DNA from: Dechloromonas aromatica (nom. nud.)
GTDB lineage: Bacteria > Pseudomonadota > Gammaproteobacteria > Burkholderiales > Rhodocyclaceae
Direction: 5' to 3'
Assembly (NCBI GenBank): GCA_017848965.1
Contig: JAFIHA010000005.1
Coordinates: forward strand, 16,997-80,996
Length of the DNA: 64,000 bases
In this document: positions 1-8,652 of the stretch, one piece after another
How positions within the stretch are numbered: position 1 is the stretch's first letter
Layout of the letters: each line of letters starts with the position of its first letter
Program-made: the position numbers and the translations under genes
Notes under the pieces: generated by a model
What the model was told of the DNA's origin: nothing
The model's database searches: none
The model's input: only the letters and a program-made list of their open reading frames with translations

Positions 1-156
1 GACGATGGTCTTGACGCTCGCCACCTCGCCGCTGGAATAGGCTTCGATCGCCGCCGAAATCTGCGTTTCGACAACGCCGCCCATCTGCAGCACGTGGGTG
101 CGCAGACGCGCCAGATCCTCGTCGAACTGGCTGGATACATGCAGGGTTTCGTTCAT
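1..156 (-). CDS. phoU: Phosphate signalling protein PhoU (partial, N-terminus only)
   Basis: PhoU couples the Pst transporter to the PhoR/PhoB two-component system and represses the Pho response when phosphate is plentiful. Only the first 52 codons are in the window; the gene runs off the left edge. The start ATG at 156 has GGAGA about nine bases upstream. The N-terminus (MNETLHVSSQFDEDLARLRT) looks like the first amphipathic helix of the PhoU bundle. It lies 13 bases downstream of pstB, in the usual last position of a pst operon. Identification rests on the short N-terminus plus this context. Confidence 0.9.
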   Translation of the reverse strand, partial: MNETLHVSSQFDEDLARLRTHVLQMGGVVETQISAAIEAYSSGEVASVKTIV

Positions 157-169
157 TTCTGGTCTCCGA

Positions 170-967
170 TCAGCCCATGCGGCCGGTGATGTAGTCTTCA
201 GTGCGCTTGTCCTGCGGCTTGATGAACAGCTCGTCGGTCTTGCCGAATTCGACCAGCTCGCCCAGGTACATGTAGGCGGTGTAGTCAGACACCCGCGCCG
301 CCTGCTGCATGTTGTGGGTGACGATGGCGATGGTGAACTCGCGCTTCAGTTCGTGAATCAGTTCCTCGATGCGCATCGTCGAGATCGGGTCGAGCGCCGA
401 GGTCGGTTCGTCGAGCAGCAGCACCTGCGGCTTGACGGCGACGCCGCGGGCGATGCACAAGCGTTGCTGCTGGCCGCCGGAAAGACCGGTGCCAGGCTTG
501 TTCAGCTTGTCCTTGACCTCGTTCCACAGCGCCGCCTTGGTCAGCGCCCATTCGATCCGGTCGTCCATCTCGTTGCGCGTCAGCTTCTCGTGCATGCGCA
601 CGCCGAAGGCGATGTTCTCGTAGATCGACATCGGGAACGGCGTCGGCTTCTGGAAGACCATGCCGACCTTGGCGCGCAGTTCGATGGTATCGACCCCCTT
701 TTCCAGGATGTTCTTGCCGGCGACGATCAGTTCGCCATCGGCGTGCTGCCCCGGGTAAAGGTCGTACATGCGGTTGATCGTGCGCAGCAGCGTGGATTTG
801 CCGCAGCCCGAGGGGCCGATGAAAGCGGTGACCTTGCCCTTGTAGATCTCGAGGTTGATGTTCTTGAGGGCGATGGCCTTGCCATAGTAAAAGTTGAGAT
901 TGCGGATGCTGATCTCGGAGGTCAGTTTCTGAACGACGGGTTCGACGGGCATCATGATGGATTCCAT
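170..967 (-). CDS. pstB: Phosphate ABC transporter ATP-binding protein PstB
   Basis: ATPase subunit that powers PstSCA phosphate import at the inner membrane. The 265-residue protein has Walker [10 protein letters not shown] (residues 51-59), the signature LSGGQQQR, Walker [13 protein letters not shown] and the switch THN, and ends TGRMG as PstB proteins do. An open frame continues upstream to 1297 but runs inside pstA, so I take the ATG at 967 ([10 protein letters not shown]); the ATG four codons later is a possible alternative. It follows pstA by 17 bases and is co-transcribed with it. Confidence 0.96.
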   Translation of the reverse strand: MESIMMPVEPVVQKLTSEISIRNLNFYYGKAIALKNINLEIYKGKVTAFIGPSGCGKSTLLRTINRMYDLYPGQHADGELIVAGKNILEKGVDTIELRAKVGMVFQKPTPFPMSIYENIAFGVRMHEKLTRNEMDDRIEWALTKAALWNEVKDKLNKPGTGLSGGQQQRLCIARGVAVKPQVLLLDEPTSALDPISTMRIEELIHELKREFTIAIVTHNMQQAARVSDYTAYMYLGELVEFGKTDELFIKPQDKRTEDYITGRMG

Positions 968-984
968 AAGAGTTGATCTGCGTC

Positions 985-1827
985 TCAGTGGTTGGCCGAT
1001 TGCTGGCGGAAGACGACGCGCGCCAGGATGTTGAGGAAGAGCACGCCCATCGTGATGATGAAGACGCCGGCCCAGGCGAGTTCCTGCCAGTCGGCGAAGG
1101 GGCTCATCGCGAACTTGAAGATGGTGACCGGCAGGTTGGCCATCGGCTCGGACAGGTCGGCGCTCCAGAACTGGTTGGACAGGGCGGTGAACAACAGCGG
1201 GGCGGTTTCGCCGGAGATGCGCGCCAGCGCCAGCAGGATGCCGGTGATGACACCAGTCTTGGCCGAGCGCAGGGTGACCATCAGGATCACCTTCCACTTC
1301 GGCGCGCCAAGTGCGAAGGCGGCTTCGCGCAGGGCGTTCGGCACCAGGATCAGCATGTCCTCGGTGGTGCGGACGACGACCGGAATCACCAGCAGGGCCA
1401 GGGCCAGCGCGCCGGACATGCCGGAGAACTTGCCGACCTGGGCGACGTAGATCGCATAGATGAAGAGGCCGATGACGATCGACGGCGCCGACAGCAGGAT
1501 GTCGTTGACGAAGCGCGTCACCTGGCCGAGCACCGTGCGCCGACCGTACTCGGCGAGGTAGATGCCGGCGAGGATGGCGACCGGCGTGGCGATCAGCATC
1601 GCCAGGCCGACCATCACCAGGCTGCCGAAGATCGCGTTGCGCAGGCCGCCGGCGTTGCCCGGTGCCGGCGTGTCGAGCGTCAGCAGATCGAGCGACAGGG
1701 CGCCGATGCCCTGTTCAAAGACCATCCAGAGGATCCAGATCAGCCAGAACAGGCCGAAGGCCATGGCCGCCAGCGACAGGCCGAGGGCGATGACGTTGGT
1801 GGTTTTACGACGGGTTCTCAGGTCCAT
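985..1827 (-). CDS. pstA: Phosphate ABC transporter permease PstA
   Basis: One of the two membrane-spanning subunits of the high-affinity phosphate importer. The 280-residue protein starts MDLRTRRKT, has an N-terminal membrane helix, and carries the binding-protein-dependent transport EAA region around residues 190-215 ([19 protein letters not shown]), which contacts PstB. It ends in a hydrophobic segment. It lies 10 bases after pstC and 17 bases before pstB, so the subunits are translated from one transcript. Confidence 0.96.
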   Translation of the reverse strand: MDLRTRRKTTNVIALGLSLAAMAFGLFWLIWILWMVFEQGIGALSLDLLTLDTPAPGNAGGLRNAIFGSLVMVGLAMLIATPVAILAGIYLAEYGRRTVLGQVTRFVNDILLSAPSIVIGLFIYAIYVAQVGKFSGMSGALALALLVIPVVVRTTEDMLILVPNALREAAFALGAPKWKVILMVTLRSAKTGVITGILLALARISGETAPLLFTALSNQFWSADLSEPMANLPVTIFKFAMSPFADWQELAWAGVFIITMGVLFLNILARVVFRQQSANH

Positions 1828-1837
1828 GACCGATTCC

Positions 1838-2791
1838 TTAGTGGGCGCCGCCGCCGTTCTGCTTTTCCATCGACAGGAGCAGCAGTTTGGACAGCGAGAG
1901 CACGATGAAGGTGATGACGAACAGGATCAGGCCGAGTTCGACCAGCGCCGCCGTATACAGACCGGGCGTCGCCTCGGCGAATTCGTTGGCGAGCGCCGAG
2001 GTGATGCTGTTGCCCGGCATGAACAGCGAGAAGCTGCCGAGCAGGCTGGCATTACCGATGACGAAGGTGACCGCCATCGTTTCGCCAAGGGCGCGGCCGA
2101 GGCCGAGCATGACGCCACCGATGACGCCGACCCGGGTGTAGGGCAGGACCACCTTGCTCACCGTTTCCCAGGTCGTGCCACCAAGGCCGTAGCAGGATTC
2201 CTTGAGCATCGGCGGCACCAGCTCGAAGACGTCGCGCATCACCGAGGCGATGAAGGGAATGATCATGATCGCCAGGATGATGCCGGCGGCGAGGATGCCG
2301 ATGCCGAGCGACGGCCCGGAGAACAGCGCGCCGATCAACGGCAGCTTGCCCAGCGTCTGGGCGATGAAGGGTTGCACGTACTGGCCGAAGATCGGCGCGA
2401 AAACGAGCAGGCCCCAGATGCCGTACACGATGCTGGGAATGCCGGCGAGCAGTTCGATGGCGATGCCGAGCGGGCGGCGCAGCCAGGTCGGCGCCATTTC
2501 GGTGAGGAAGAGGGCGATGCCGAAGCTGATCGGCAGGGCAATGACCAGCGCGATGATCGAGGTGATGATGGTGCCGTAGATCGGCACCAGAGCACCGAAA
2601 TCGTCGGCCGGCGGATTCCAGGCCGAACTGGTCAGGAAGCTGAAGCCGAATTTCTCGATCGACGGCAGGGCGCTCCAGGTCAGCGAAATCACGATCCCGC
2701 CCAATAGGGCCAGGGTGATGAACGCCACCGTGCGCGTCAGGTTGAAGAACAACAGGTCTGCCAGTCGCCCTTTGGCTTGTGTTTCACTCAT
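1838..2791 (-). CDS. pstC: Phosphate ABC transporter permease PstC
   Basis: Second membrane subunit of the Pst importer, 317 residues. About six hydrophobic helices are visible, with a conserved cytoplasmic EAA-type loop ([20 protein letters not shown]) near residues 197-216. The residue pattern [20 protein letters not shown] is typical of the family. The gene is separated from pstS by 108 bases holding a hairpin terminator, so it is probably expressed at a lower level than pstS from read-through. Confidence 0.96.
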   Translation of the reverse strand: MSETQAKGRLADLLFFNLTRTVAFITLALLGGIVISLTWSALPSIEKFGFSFLTSSAWNPPADDFGALVPIYGTIITSIIALVIALPISFGIALFLTEMAPTWLRRPLGIAIELLAGIPSIVYGIWGLLVFAPIFGQYVQPFIAQTLGKLPLIGALFSGPSLGIGILAAGIILAIMIIPFIASVMRDVFELVPPMLKESCYGLGGTTWETVSKVVLPYTRVGVIGGVMLGLGRALGETMAVTFVIGNASLLGSFSLFMPGNSITSALANEFAEATPGLYTAALVELGLILFVITFIVLSLSKLLLLSMEKQNGGGAH

Positions 2792-2837
2792 GACGAATGT
2801 CCGTATCGATTAAGGGTCTTGCGGTTTTTCGCGCCCG

Positions 2838-2878
2838 GCGCGAAAGAAAACGCCTCCAGCCACTAGGACCGGAGGCGT
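2838..2878 (-). terminator. Hairpin terminator/attenuator between pstS and pstC
   Basis: On the minus strand an 8-bp stem (ACGCCTCC pairing with GGAGGCGT, arms at 2871-2878 and 2850-2857) is followed at once by TTTTCTTT. It sits directly after the pstS stop and before pstC. Such an element would terminate most transcripts after pstS and let some reach pstCAB-phoU, giving excess periplasmic binding protein. Role inferred from sequence and position. Confidence 0.75.
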
Positions 2879-2899
2879 CCGGTTCAACGCTGGCCCCGC

Positions 2900-3937
2900 T
2901 TACTTGACGGCCTTGCCGGAAGCGTCCTTGATGTTGGCCCAGGAAGCGGCAATCTGCTTCACCAGGCTATCCGGCAGCGGCACGTAGTCGAGGTCGGAAG
3001 CCAGCTTGGCGCCGTTCTTGTACGACCATTCGAAGAACTTCAGCACTTCAGCGGCCTGCGCCGGCTTGTCCTGAACCTTGTGCATCAGGATGAAGGTGGC
3101 GCCGCTGATCGGCCAGGCACCCTTGCCCGATTGGGCGGTCAGGATTTCGCCGAAGGCCGACTTGCTCCAGTCGGCGCCAGCGGCGGCGGCCTTGAAGTTG
3201 TCGTCGTCGGGACGGACGAATTCGCCGGCCGGGTTCTTCAGCCAGGTCCAGGCCAGGTGGTTCTGCTTGGCGTAGGCGTATTCAACGTAACCGATCGAGT
3301 TCGGGATGCGTTGCAGGAAGGCGGCAACGCCTTCGTTGCCCTTGCCGCCCATGCCGGTCGGCCACTGCACGGCCGTACCTTCGCCGACCTTGCTCTTCCA
3401 GTCGCTGCTGGCCTTGGACAGGTAGTTGGTGAAGATGAAGGTGGTGCCCGAACCGTCGGCGCGACGAACGACGGCGATGTCGTCGCCAGGCAGCTTGACG
3501 TTCGGGTTCAGTTCGGCGATCGCCTTGTCGTTCCACTTGGTGATCTTGCCGAGGTAGATGTCAGCGACGATTTCGCCGGTCAGGCGGAGGTCGCCGGCCT
3601 TGACGCCGACCACGTTGACCACCGGCACGACGCCGCCGATCACGGTCGGGAACTGGACCAGGCCGTCCTTGTCGAGCACTTCCTGCTTGAGCGGCATGTC
3701 GGAGGCGCCGAAATCGACGGTCTTGGCGTTGATCTGCTTGATGCCGCCGCCGGAGCCGATCGACTGGTAATTGACCTTGTTGCCGGTCGCCTTCTGGTAG
3801 GCATCGGCCCATTTGGCGTAAACCGGGGCCGGGAAGGAAGCGCCGGCACCGGTGATTTCGGCGGCCTGGGCGCCGAAGCCGGCGAGGCCCAGCGACAGGG
3901 CGAGCAGGGAAGCGCGGAAGATACGGGATTGCAACAT
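2900..3937 (-). CDS. pstS: Phosphate-binding periplasmic protein PstS
   Basis: Periplasmic receptor that binds phosphate and delivers it to PstCAB. The ATG at 3937 ([10 protein letters not shown]) is chosen over an in-frame upstream codon because it is preceded by AAGGAA and begins a clear signal peptide cleaved near GAQA/AEIT. The mature protein starts with the family hallmark [17 protein letters not shown] and contains SDMPL and [16 protein letters not shown], which line the phosphate site. Length 345 residues is normal. It is the first gene of the pst operon, downstream of a Pho-box-like site. Confidence 0.97.
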   Translation of the reverse strand: MLQSRIFRASLLALSLGLAGFGAQAAEITGAGASFPAPVYAKWADAYQKATGNKVNYQSIGSGGGIKQINAKTVDFGASDMPLKQEVLDKDGLVQFPTVIGGVVPVVNVVGVKAGDLRLTGEIVADIYLGKITKWNDKAIAELNPNVKLPGDDIAVVRRADGSGTTFIFTNYLSKASSDWKSKVGEGTAVQWPTGMGGKGNEGVAAFLQRIPNSIGYVEYAYAKQNHLAWTWLKNPAGEFVRPDDDNFKAAAAGADWSKSAFGEILTAQSGKGAWPISGATFILMHKVQDKPAQAAEVLKFFEWSYKNGAKLASDLDYVPLPDSLVKQIAASWANIKDASGKAVK

Positions 3938-3988
3938 GTCTGGTTCCTTCTGTGGGTGAAATGGACGAACGCAGTCTAGGAAGCTTTT

Positions 3989-4006
3989 GTTACAGCCGGA
4001 TGACAA
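3989..4006 (-). promoter_or_regulatory. Pho-box-like PhoB site upstream of pstS
   Basis: Read on the minus strand the site is TTGTCAT-CCGG-CTGTAAC: two 7-base repeats close to the CTGTCAT PhoB consensus (6/7 and 5/7 matches) with the standard 4-base spacer. It lies about 50 bases before the pstS start, where PhoB normally replaces a -35 element. Similar but weaker TGACA/TTGAC words lie just upstream. PhoB itself is not in the window. Confidence 0.6.
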
Positions 4007-4046
4007 AGACCCTGGCGCAATTTTTTCGTCAAAAAAATGTCACCTC

Positions 4047-4065
4047 AGCGAAATAAAATTTCGCT
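4047..4065. promoter_or_regulatory. Perfect inverted repeat, candidate ArsR operator
   Basis: AGCGAAAT-AAA-ATTTCGCT, 8-bp perfect arms with a 3-base centre, sits 24 bases before the arsR-arsC start in an AT-rich stretch that stands out from the GC-rich surroundings. ArsR/SmtB repressors bind inverted repeats overlapping their own promoters, so this is the likely autoregulatory operator of the ars operon. A smaller repeat (ATTTC...GAAAT) lies just before the start codon. Confidence 0.5.
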
Positions 4066-4089
4066 TCGCATTTCGATATTATTGGAAAT

Positions 4090-4953
4090 ATGGAAATCAA
4101 AACCGCCACCGAAAAGCTCGCCGCCCTCGGCAACGAATCCCGGCTCGCCATCTTCCGCCTGCTCGTCGAAGCCGGCCCCGCCGGCCTGAGCGCCGGTGCG
4201 CTGGGGCGCACGCTGGACCTGGCGGGGGCCACCGCTTCCTTTCATTTCGCCCACCTGAGCCGGGTCGGCCTCATCGAAAGCCGGCGCGACGGGCGCAGCA
4301 TCATCTATTCCGCCTGTTACCCGGCAATGGACGAACTGCTCGCCTTCCTCACCCACAACTGCTGCCAGGGCAGCAACTGCCTGCCGCTGACGAGCGCCTG
4401 CGACAGCATCGAGAAACGCCGCCCGCCCCCCTTACCCGACGGAGATCCCCAAATGAACGACCGCATCTACAACGTGCTTTTCCTGTGCACCGGCAATTCG
4501 GCGCGCAGCATCCTGGCCGAAGCCTTGCTCAACCACCTCGGCAAAGAGCGCTTCCGCGCCTACTCGGCCGGCAGCCGGCCGACCGGCACGGTCAATCCAT
4601 ACGCCCGCGAACTGCTTGAACGTCAGCATTTGCCGACCGCGCAACTGCGCAGCAAAAGCTGGGATGAATTTGCCAAGCCCGACGCGCCCCGTCTGGATTT
4701 CATCTTCACGGTCTGCGACAACGCGGCCGGCGAAGTCTGCCCGGTCTGGCCCGGCCAACCGATGACCGCCCACTGGGGTGTCGAGGACCCGGCCGCCGTC
4801 GGCGGCGATGACGAAGCACGGCGCGAAGCGGTCATGAAGGCGAGCATCCAGTTGAAACGACGCATCGAACTATTCCTTGCCCTGCCGATCGACAAGCTCG
4901 ACGCGATGGCGCTGCAGGACAAGCTCGACGGCATCGGCCGCGAAAAGAGCTGA
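4090..4953 (+). CDS. ArsR repressor-ArsC arsenate reductase fusion
   Basis: One 287-residue frame holds two proteins. Residues 1-105 are an ArsR/SmtB winged helix, with a Cys91-Cys92-Cys97 cluster (NCCQGSNC) placed like the As(III) site of the ArsR type that uses C-terminal cysteines. Residues 122-287 are a low-molecular-weight-phosphatase-type arsenate reductase with P-loop CTGNSARS and a second cysteine pair in VCDNAAGEVCPVWPG, as in thioredoxin-coupled ArsC. No stop separates them. However, GGAGATCCCCAA precedes an in-frame ATG at 4453, so free ArsC could also be made from an internal start. First gene of the operon; it senses arsenite and reduces arsenate. Confidence 0.9.
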   Translation: MEIKTATEKLAALGNESRLAIFRLLVEAGPAGLSAGALGRTLDLAGATASFHFAHLSRVGLIESRRDGRSIIYSACYPAMDELLAFLTHNCCQGSNCLPLTSACDSIEKRRPPPLPDGDPQMNDRIYNVLFLCTGNSARSILAEALLNHLGKERFRAYSAGSRPTGTVNPYARELLERQHLPTAQLRSKSWDEFAKPDAPRLDFIFTVCDNAAGEVCPVWPGQPMTAHWGVEDPAAVGGDDEARREAVMKASIQLKRRIELFLALPIDKLDAMALQDKLDGIGREKS

Positions 4954-4963
4954 GGAACGACGG

Positions 4964-5452
4964 ATGAAAACCGTTCTCGTGTTATGCACCGGCAACTCCG
5001 CCCGCTCCATCCTCGGCGAGGCCTTGTTCAACCACCTTGGCGGCGGTCGCATCCGCGCCTTTTCGGCCGGCAGCCAGCCGACCGGCACGGTCAATCCGGT
5101 CGCGCTCGAAACCCTGGCAAGCCATGGCGTGCCGCAGCCCGAAGCGCGCAGCAAATCGTGGGATGAATTCGCCGCCCCCGGCGCGCCGGCCATCGACTAC
5201 ATTTTCACCGTCTGCGCCTCGGCGGCCGGCGAAACCTGCCCGATCTGGCCCGGCCATCCGACCACCGCCCACTGGGGCATCGCCGACCCGGCCCACGTCG
5301 AACCGCTGGCGGCCCGCCAGGCTGCCTTCGAGCGCGCTTACCAAGTGCTGCGCCAGCGCGTCGAGGCTTTTCTCCAACTGCCGCTGGAAACCATGAGCGC
5401 CGCCGAAATCAAGATGGCGGCACAGCGGATTCACCAGGAGTGCGAACAATGA
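4964..5452 (+). CDS. arsC: Arsenate reductase ArsC (second copy)
   Basis: Cytosolic reductase converting arsenate to arsenite for export. The 162-residue protein (MKTVLVLCTGNSARS) is clearly a paralogue of the C-terminal half of the preceding fusion: same P-loop, same AGSQPTGTVNP and RSKSWDEFA words, and the same cysteine pair (VCASAAGETCPIWPG). The start ATG follows GAGGAACGACGG. Its stop overlaps the acr3 start as ATGA, indicating translational coupling. The family relies on thioredoxin as electron donor; which of the two copies is the main enzyme cannot be told. Confidence 0.93.
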   Translation: MKTVLVLCTGNSARSILGEALFNHLGGGRIRAFSAGSQPTGTVNPVALETLASHGVPQPEARSKSWDEFAAPGAPAIDYIFTVCASAAGETCPIWPGHPTTAHWGIADPAHVEPLAARQAAFERAYQVLRQRVEAFLQLPLETMSAAEIKMAAQRIHQECEQ

Positions 5453-6519
5453 GCGCGCAATGCGGCGTTGCCGCGAAACAGGCGGCCGGTGCCCCGATGG
5501 GCTTTTTCGAGCGTTGGCTCAGTCTCTGGGTGGTGCTCTGCATCGTCGCCGGCGTCCTGCTCGGTCAGTGGTTCCCGGGTGCCTTCCAGGCCCTGGGCGG
5601 AATGGAAGTCGCCCAGGTCAACCTGCCGGTCGGCTTGCTGATCTGGGTGATGATCGTGCCGATGCTGATGAAGATCGATTTTGCGACGATCCATGAAGTG
5701 AAGGACCAGAAGGCCGGCATCGGCATCACGCTGTTCGTCAACTGGGCGATCAAGCCGTTCACGATGGCGGCGCTCGGCTGGTTGTTCATCCGTTACGTCT
5801 TCGCCCCTTACCTGCCGGCCGAGCAGCTCGACAGCTACATCGCCGGCCTGATCCTGCTCGGCGCGGCGCCGTGCACGGCGATGGTCTTCGTCTGGAGCAA
5901 CCTGTGCCGGGGCAACGCCAACTTCACGATCTCGCAGGTGGCACTGAACGATCTGGTCATGGTCTTCGCGTTTGCTCCCATCGTCGCGCTGCTCCTTGGC
6001 GTCTCCGCCATCCCGGTACCGTGGGACACGCTGCTGCTGTCGGTAGTGATGTACATCGTCATTCCGCTGGCCATCGCCCAGGGGCTGCGCAAGCATTTCC
6101 TGCGCGGCGGCGAAGCGGCCTTCAAGCGGGCCATCGAACGGATCGGTCCGTTCACCATCGTGGCGCTGCTGGCAACGCTGGTTCTGCTCTTCGCTTTCCA
6201 GGGCGAGGCCATCGTCCGCCAGCCGCTGATCATCGCCATGCTGGCCGTGCCGATCCTGCTCCAAGGCTTGTTGATCGCTGCCATCGGCTACTGGCTGTGC
6301 CACAAGTTTCGCGTCCAGCACGACGTTGCCGGTCCGGCGACGATGATCGGTGCCTCGAACTTCTTCGAGCTGGCGGTCGCCGTCGCCATCGTCCTCTACG
6401 GTTTCGATTCCGGCGCCGCGCTGGCCACCGTGGTTGGCGTGCTGATCGAGGTACCGGTCATGCTGTGGCTGGTGAAGATGGTCAATTCGACCAAGACCTG
6501 GTACGAAAAATCCCTTTGA
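5449..6519 (+). CDS. acr3: Arsenite efflux permease Acr3
   Basis: Inner-membrane arsenite exporter of the ACR3 (BART superfamily) type, not ArsB. The 356-residue protein has about ten hydrophobic helices. The conserved helix GLILLGAAPCTAMVFVWSNL carries the cysteine needed for As(III) translocation, and the later helix GASNFFELAVAVAI is typical. The ATG at 5449 overlaps the arsC stop and has a CAGGAG ribosome site; an in-frame ATG three codons upstream is less likely. Together with ArsA and ArsD downstream it could work as an ATP-driven pump. Confidence 0.95.
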   Translation: MSAQCGVAAKQAAGAPMGFFERWLSLWVVLCIVAGVLLGQWFPGAFQALGGMEVAQVNLPVGLLIWVMIVPMLMKIDFATIHEVKDQKAGIGITLFVNWAIKPFTMAALGWLFIRYVFAPYLPAEQLDSYIAGLILLGAAPCTAMVFVWSNLCRGNANFTISQVALNDLVMVFAFAPIVALLLGVSAIPVPWDTLLLSVVMYIVIPLAIAQGLRKHFLRGGEAAFKRAIERIGPFTIVALLATLVLLFAFQGEAIVRQPLIIAMLAVPILLQGLLIAAIGYWLCHKFRVQHDVAGPATMIGASNFFELAVAVAIVLYGFDSGAALATVVGVLIEVPVMLWLVKMVNSTKTWYEKSL

Positions 6520-6534
6520 AGCGAGGAGAAGAAG

Positions 6535-6897
6535 ATGCAGAAACTTGAAGTTTACGATCCCGCCATGTGCTGTCCGACCGGCGTCTGCGGCGTCGATGTC
6601 GATCCCGTGCTGGTCCAGTTCGCCGCCGACCTCGCCTGGGTCGGCGAGCAGGGCGTTGCCGTCCAGCGCTACAACCTCGGCCAGGAGCCGCAGGCCTTCG
6701 CTGCCAATCCGGCGGTGGTCAAGGAAATGGAAGCCGGCATCGACCGCCTGCCGATCGTCGCCATCGACGGCAAGATCGTCAGCAGCGGCCTTTATCCGAC
6801 GCGCGCCCAACTGGCGCAGAAACTCGGCCTGACCCTGGGCAGCAGCGAAGAGGCGCCGAAAAAGTCCTGCTGTTCGCCGAAATCCGGCTGCTGCTGA
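6535..6897 (+). CDS. arsD: Arsenite metallochaperone ArsD
   Basis: Chaperone that hands As(III) to the ArsA ATPase and weakly represses ars operons. At 120 residues it has the classical layout: Cys12-Cys13-Cys18 (AMCCPTGVC) for arsenite transfer and C-terminal Cys112-Cys113 and Cys119-Cys120 pairs, the same positions known for plasmid R773 ArsD. The thioredoxin-like core contains DRLPIVAIDGKIVSSG. GAGGAGAAG precedes the ATG. Located between acr3 and arsA, as expected for the ArsD-ArsA pair. Confidence 0.96.
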   Translation: MQKLEVYDPAMCCPTGVCGVDVDPVLVQFAADLAWVGEQGVAVQRYNLGQEPQAFAANPAVVKEMEAGIDRLPIVAIDGKIVSSGLYPTRAQLAQKLGLTLGSSEEAPKKSCCSPKSGCC

Positions 6898-6906
6898 GGA
6901 AAACCC

Positions 6907-8652
6907 ATGCTCGATCTCGACCAGGCGCCGCGCTACCTCTTCTTCACCGGCAAGGGCGGCGTCGGCAAGACCTCGCTCTCCTGCGCCAGCGGCCTGGCCC
7001 TGGCCGAAACCGGCAAACGCGTGCTGATCGTCAGCACCGACCCCGCCTCCAACCTCGATGAAGTCCTGGAAACGCCACTCGCCGGCACGCCGACGCCGGT
7101 ACGCGGCGTGCCCGGCCTGAGCGCCCTCAACATCGACCCGGAAGCGGCGGCGGCCGCCTACCGCGAGCGGATGGTCGCGCCCTACCGCGGCATCCTGCCG
7201 GCGGCGGCGATCCAGAGCATGGAAGAACAATTCTCCGGCGCCTGCACGGTCGAGATTGCCGCTTTCGACGAGTTCGCCAAACTGCTCGGCGAGCCGGCGT
7301 CGACCGCCGACTTCGACCACGTGATCTTCGACACGGCGCCGACCGGTCACACACTGCGCCTGCTGACGCTGCCTTCGGCCTGGAGTGGTTACATCGACAG
7401 CAGCCACGGCGGCGCCTCCTGTCTCGGGCCGCTGGCCGGGCTAGAGAAACAGAGAGCGCTCTATGCGGCCACCGTCGAGCGTCTCTCCGATCCGGCGCGG
7501 ACGCGCGTCGTCCTGGTTGCCCGAGCCGACGCCGCCGCCCTGCGCGAAGCCGAACGGACGCGCCACGAACTGGCCGAACTGGGCGTTGCCAACCTGCAAC
7601 TGGCGATCAACGGCCTGTTTTATGCCGCCGGCAACGACCCCGTCGCCGTCGCCATGGAACAGCGCAGCACTGCCGCACTGCTCGCCATGCCGGCCGGCCT
7701 GGGTGCCCTGCCCCGGCGGGTCGTCCCTTTCCTGCCGCGCGGCACGGTCGGCCTGGCCGCCCTGCGCGCCATCGTCGCCCCCGCCCCGACCGCCGCGCCC
7801 GAGGTCGCACCGGCCACGAGCACGAACCTGCCGGGCGGTCTCGCTGCCTTGATCGACGAACTGGCCAGCGCCGGACGCGGTGTCGTGATGACGATGGGCA
7901 AGGGCGGCGTCGGCAAGACGACGGTCGCCGCCGCCGTTGCCGTGGCGCTGGCCCGCCGCGGCCACCGGGTGCATCTGACCACCACCGACCCGGCAGCGCA
8001 CGTCGCCGCAGCGGTCGATGGTGAAATTGCCGGCCTCTCGCTCAGCCGCATCGACCCGGCCGCCGAAGTCGCGACCTACACCGAAGAAGTACTGGGCAAG
8101 GCGCGCGGCGCGCTCGACGCCAGTGCGCTGGCGCTGCTGGAAGAGGATTTGCGCTCGCCCTGCACCGAGGAGATCGCCGTCTTCCGCGCCTTTGCCCGTG
8201 AGGTCGATCGCGGCAACGACGGTTTCGTCGTCCTCGACACCGCGCCGACCGGCCACACCATCCTGCTGCTCGACGCCGCCGAGGCCTACCACCGCGAGGT
8301 GCTGCGCACGCGCGGCGAAATGCCGGCCGCCGTGACCCAATTGCTGCCGCGCCTGCGCGACCCGGGCTTCACCCACGTGCTGATCGTCACCCTGCCGGAA
8401 GCGACGCCGGTACACGAAGCCGAGCGCCTGCAAGGCGACCTCGCCCGGGCCGGCATCCAGCCCTGGGCCTGGGTCATCGAGCAGAGCCTGCTGGCCAGTG
8501 GCAGCCGCGACCCGCTGCTCGCCCTGCGCGGCGCTTACGAAATCCCTTACATCCGGCGCGTCACCGACAGCTTGTCGCCGCGTTGCGCGCTGATTCCCTG
8601 GCTGGCCGAAGCCCCGGTCGGCAGCGCCGGCCTGCGCCAGTTGGATGCCTGA
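6907..8652 (+). CDS. arsA: Arsenite-stimulated ATPase ArsA
   Basis: Cytosolic ATPase that energises the Acr3 permease. The 581-residue protein has two homologous halves, each with a P-loop (FTGKGGVGKTS near residue 14; MGKGGVGKTT near 330) and the DTAPTGHT signal sequence (near 142 and again in the second half). Cys113, Cys172 and Cys419 match the metalloid-binding cysteines of the family. It starts nine bases after arsD and its 3' end overlaps the next gene by 8 bases. Confidence 0.96.
   Translation: MLDLDQAPRYLFFTGKGGVGKTSLSCASGLALAETGKRVLIVSTDPASNLDEVLETPLAGTPTPVRGVPGLSALNIDPEAAAAAYRERMVAPYRGILPAAAIQSMEEQFSGACTVEIAAFDEFAKLLGEPASTADFDHVIFDTAPTGHTLRLLTLPSAWSGYIDSSHGGASCLGPLAGLEKQRALYAATVERLSDPARTRVVLVARADAAALREAERTRHELAELGVANLQLAINGLFYAAGNDPVAVAMEQRSTAALLAMPAGLGALPRRVVPFLPRGTVGLAALRAIVAPAPTAAPEVAPATSTNLPGGLAALIDELASAGRGVVMTMGKGGVGKTTVAAAVAVALARRGHRVHLTTTDPAAHVAAAVDGEIAGLSLSRIDPAAEVATYTEEVLGKARGALDASALALLEEDLRSPCTEEIAVFRAFAREVDRGNDGFVVLDTAPTGHTILLLDAAEAYHREVLRTRGEMPAAVTQLLPRLRDPGFTHVLIVTLPEATPVHEAERLQGDLARAGIQPWAWVIEQSLLASGSRDPLLALRGAYEIPYIRRVTDSLSPRCALIPWLAEAPVGSAGLRQLDA

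Noticed and set aside
98-976. Long open frame opposite pstB
   Set aside because: Mirror frame of a clear PstB gene; its protein is composition-biased and has no family features. Many such frames occur in this GC-rich DNA and were left out.
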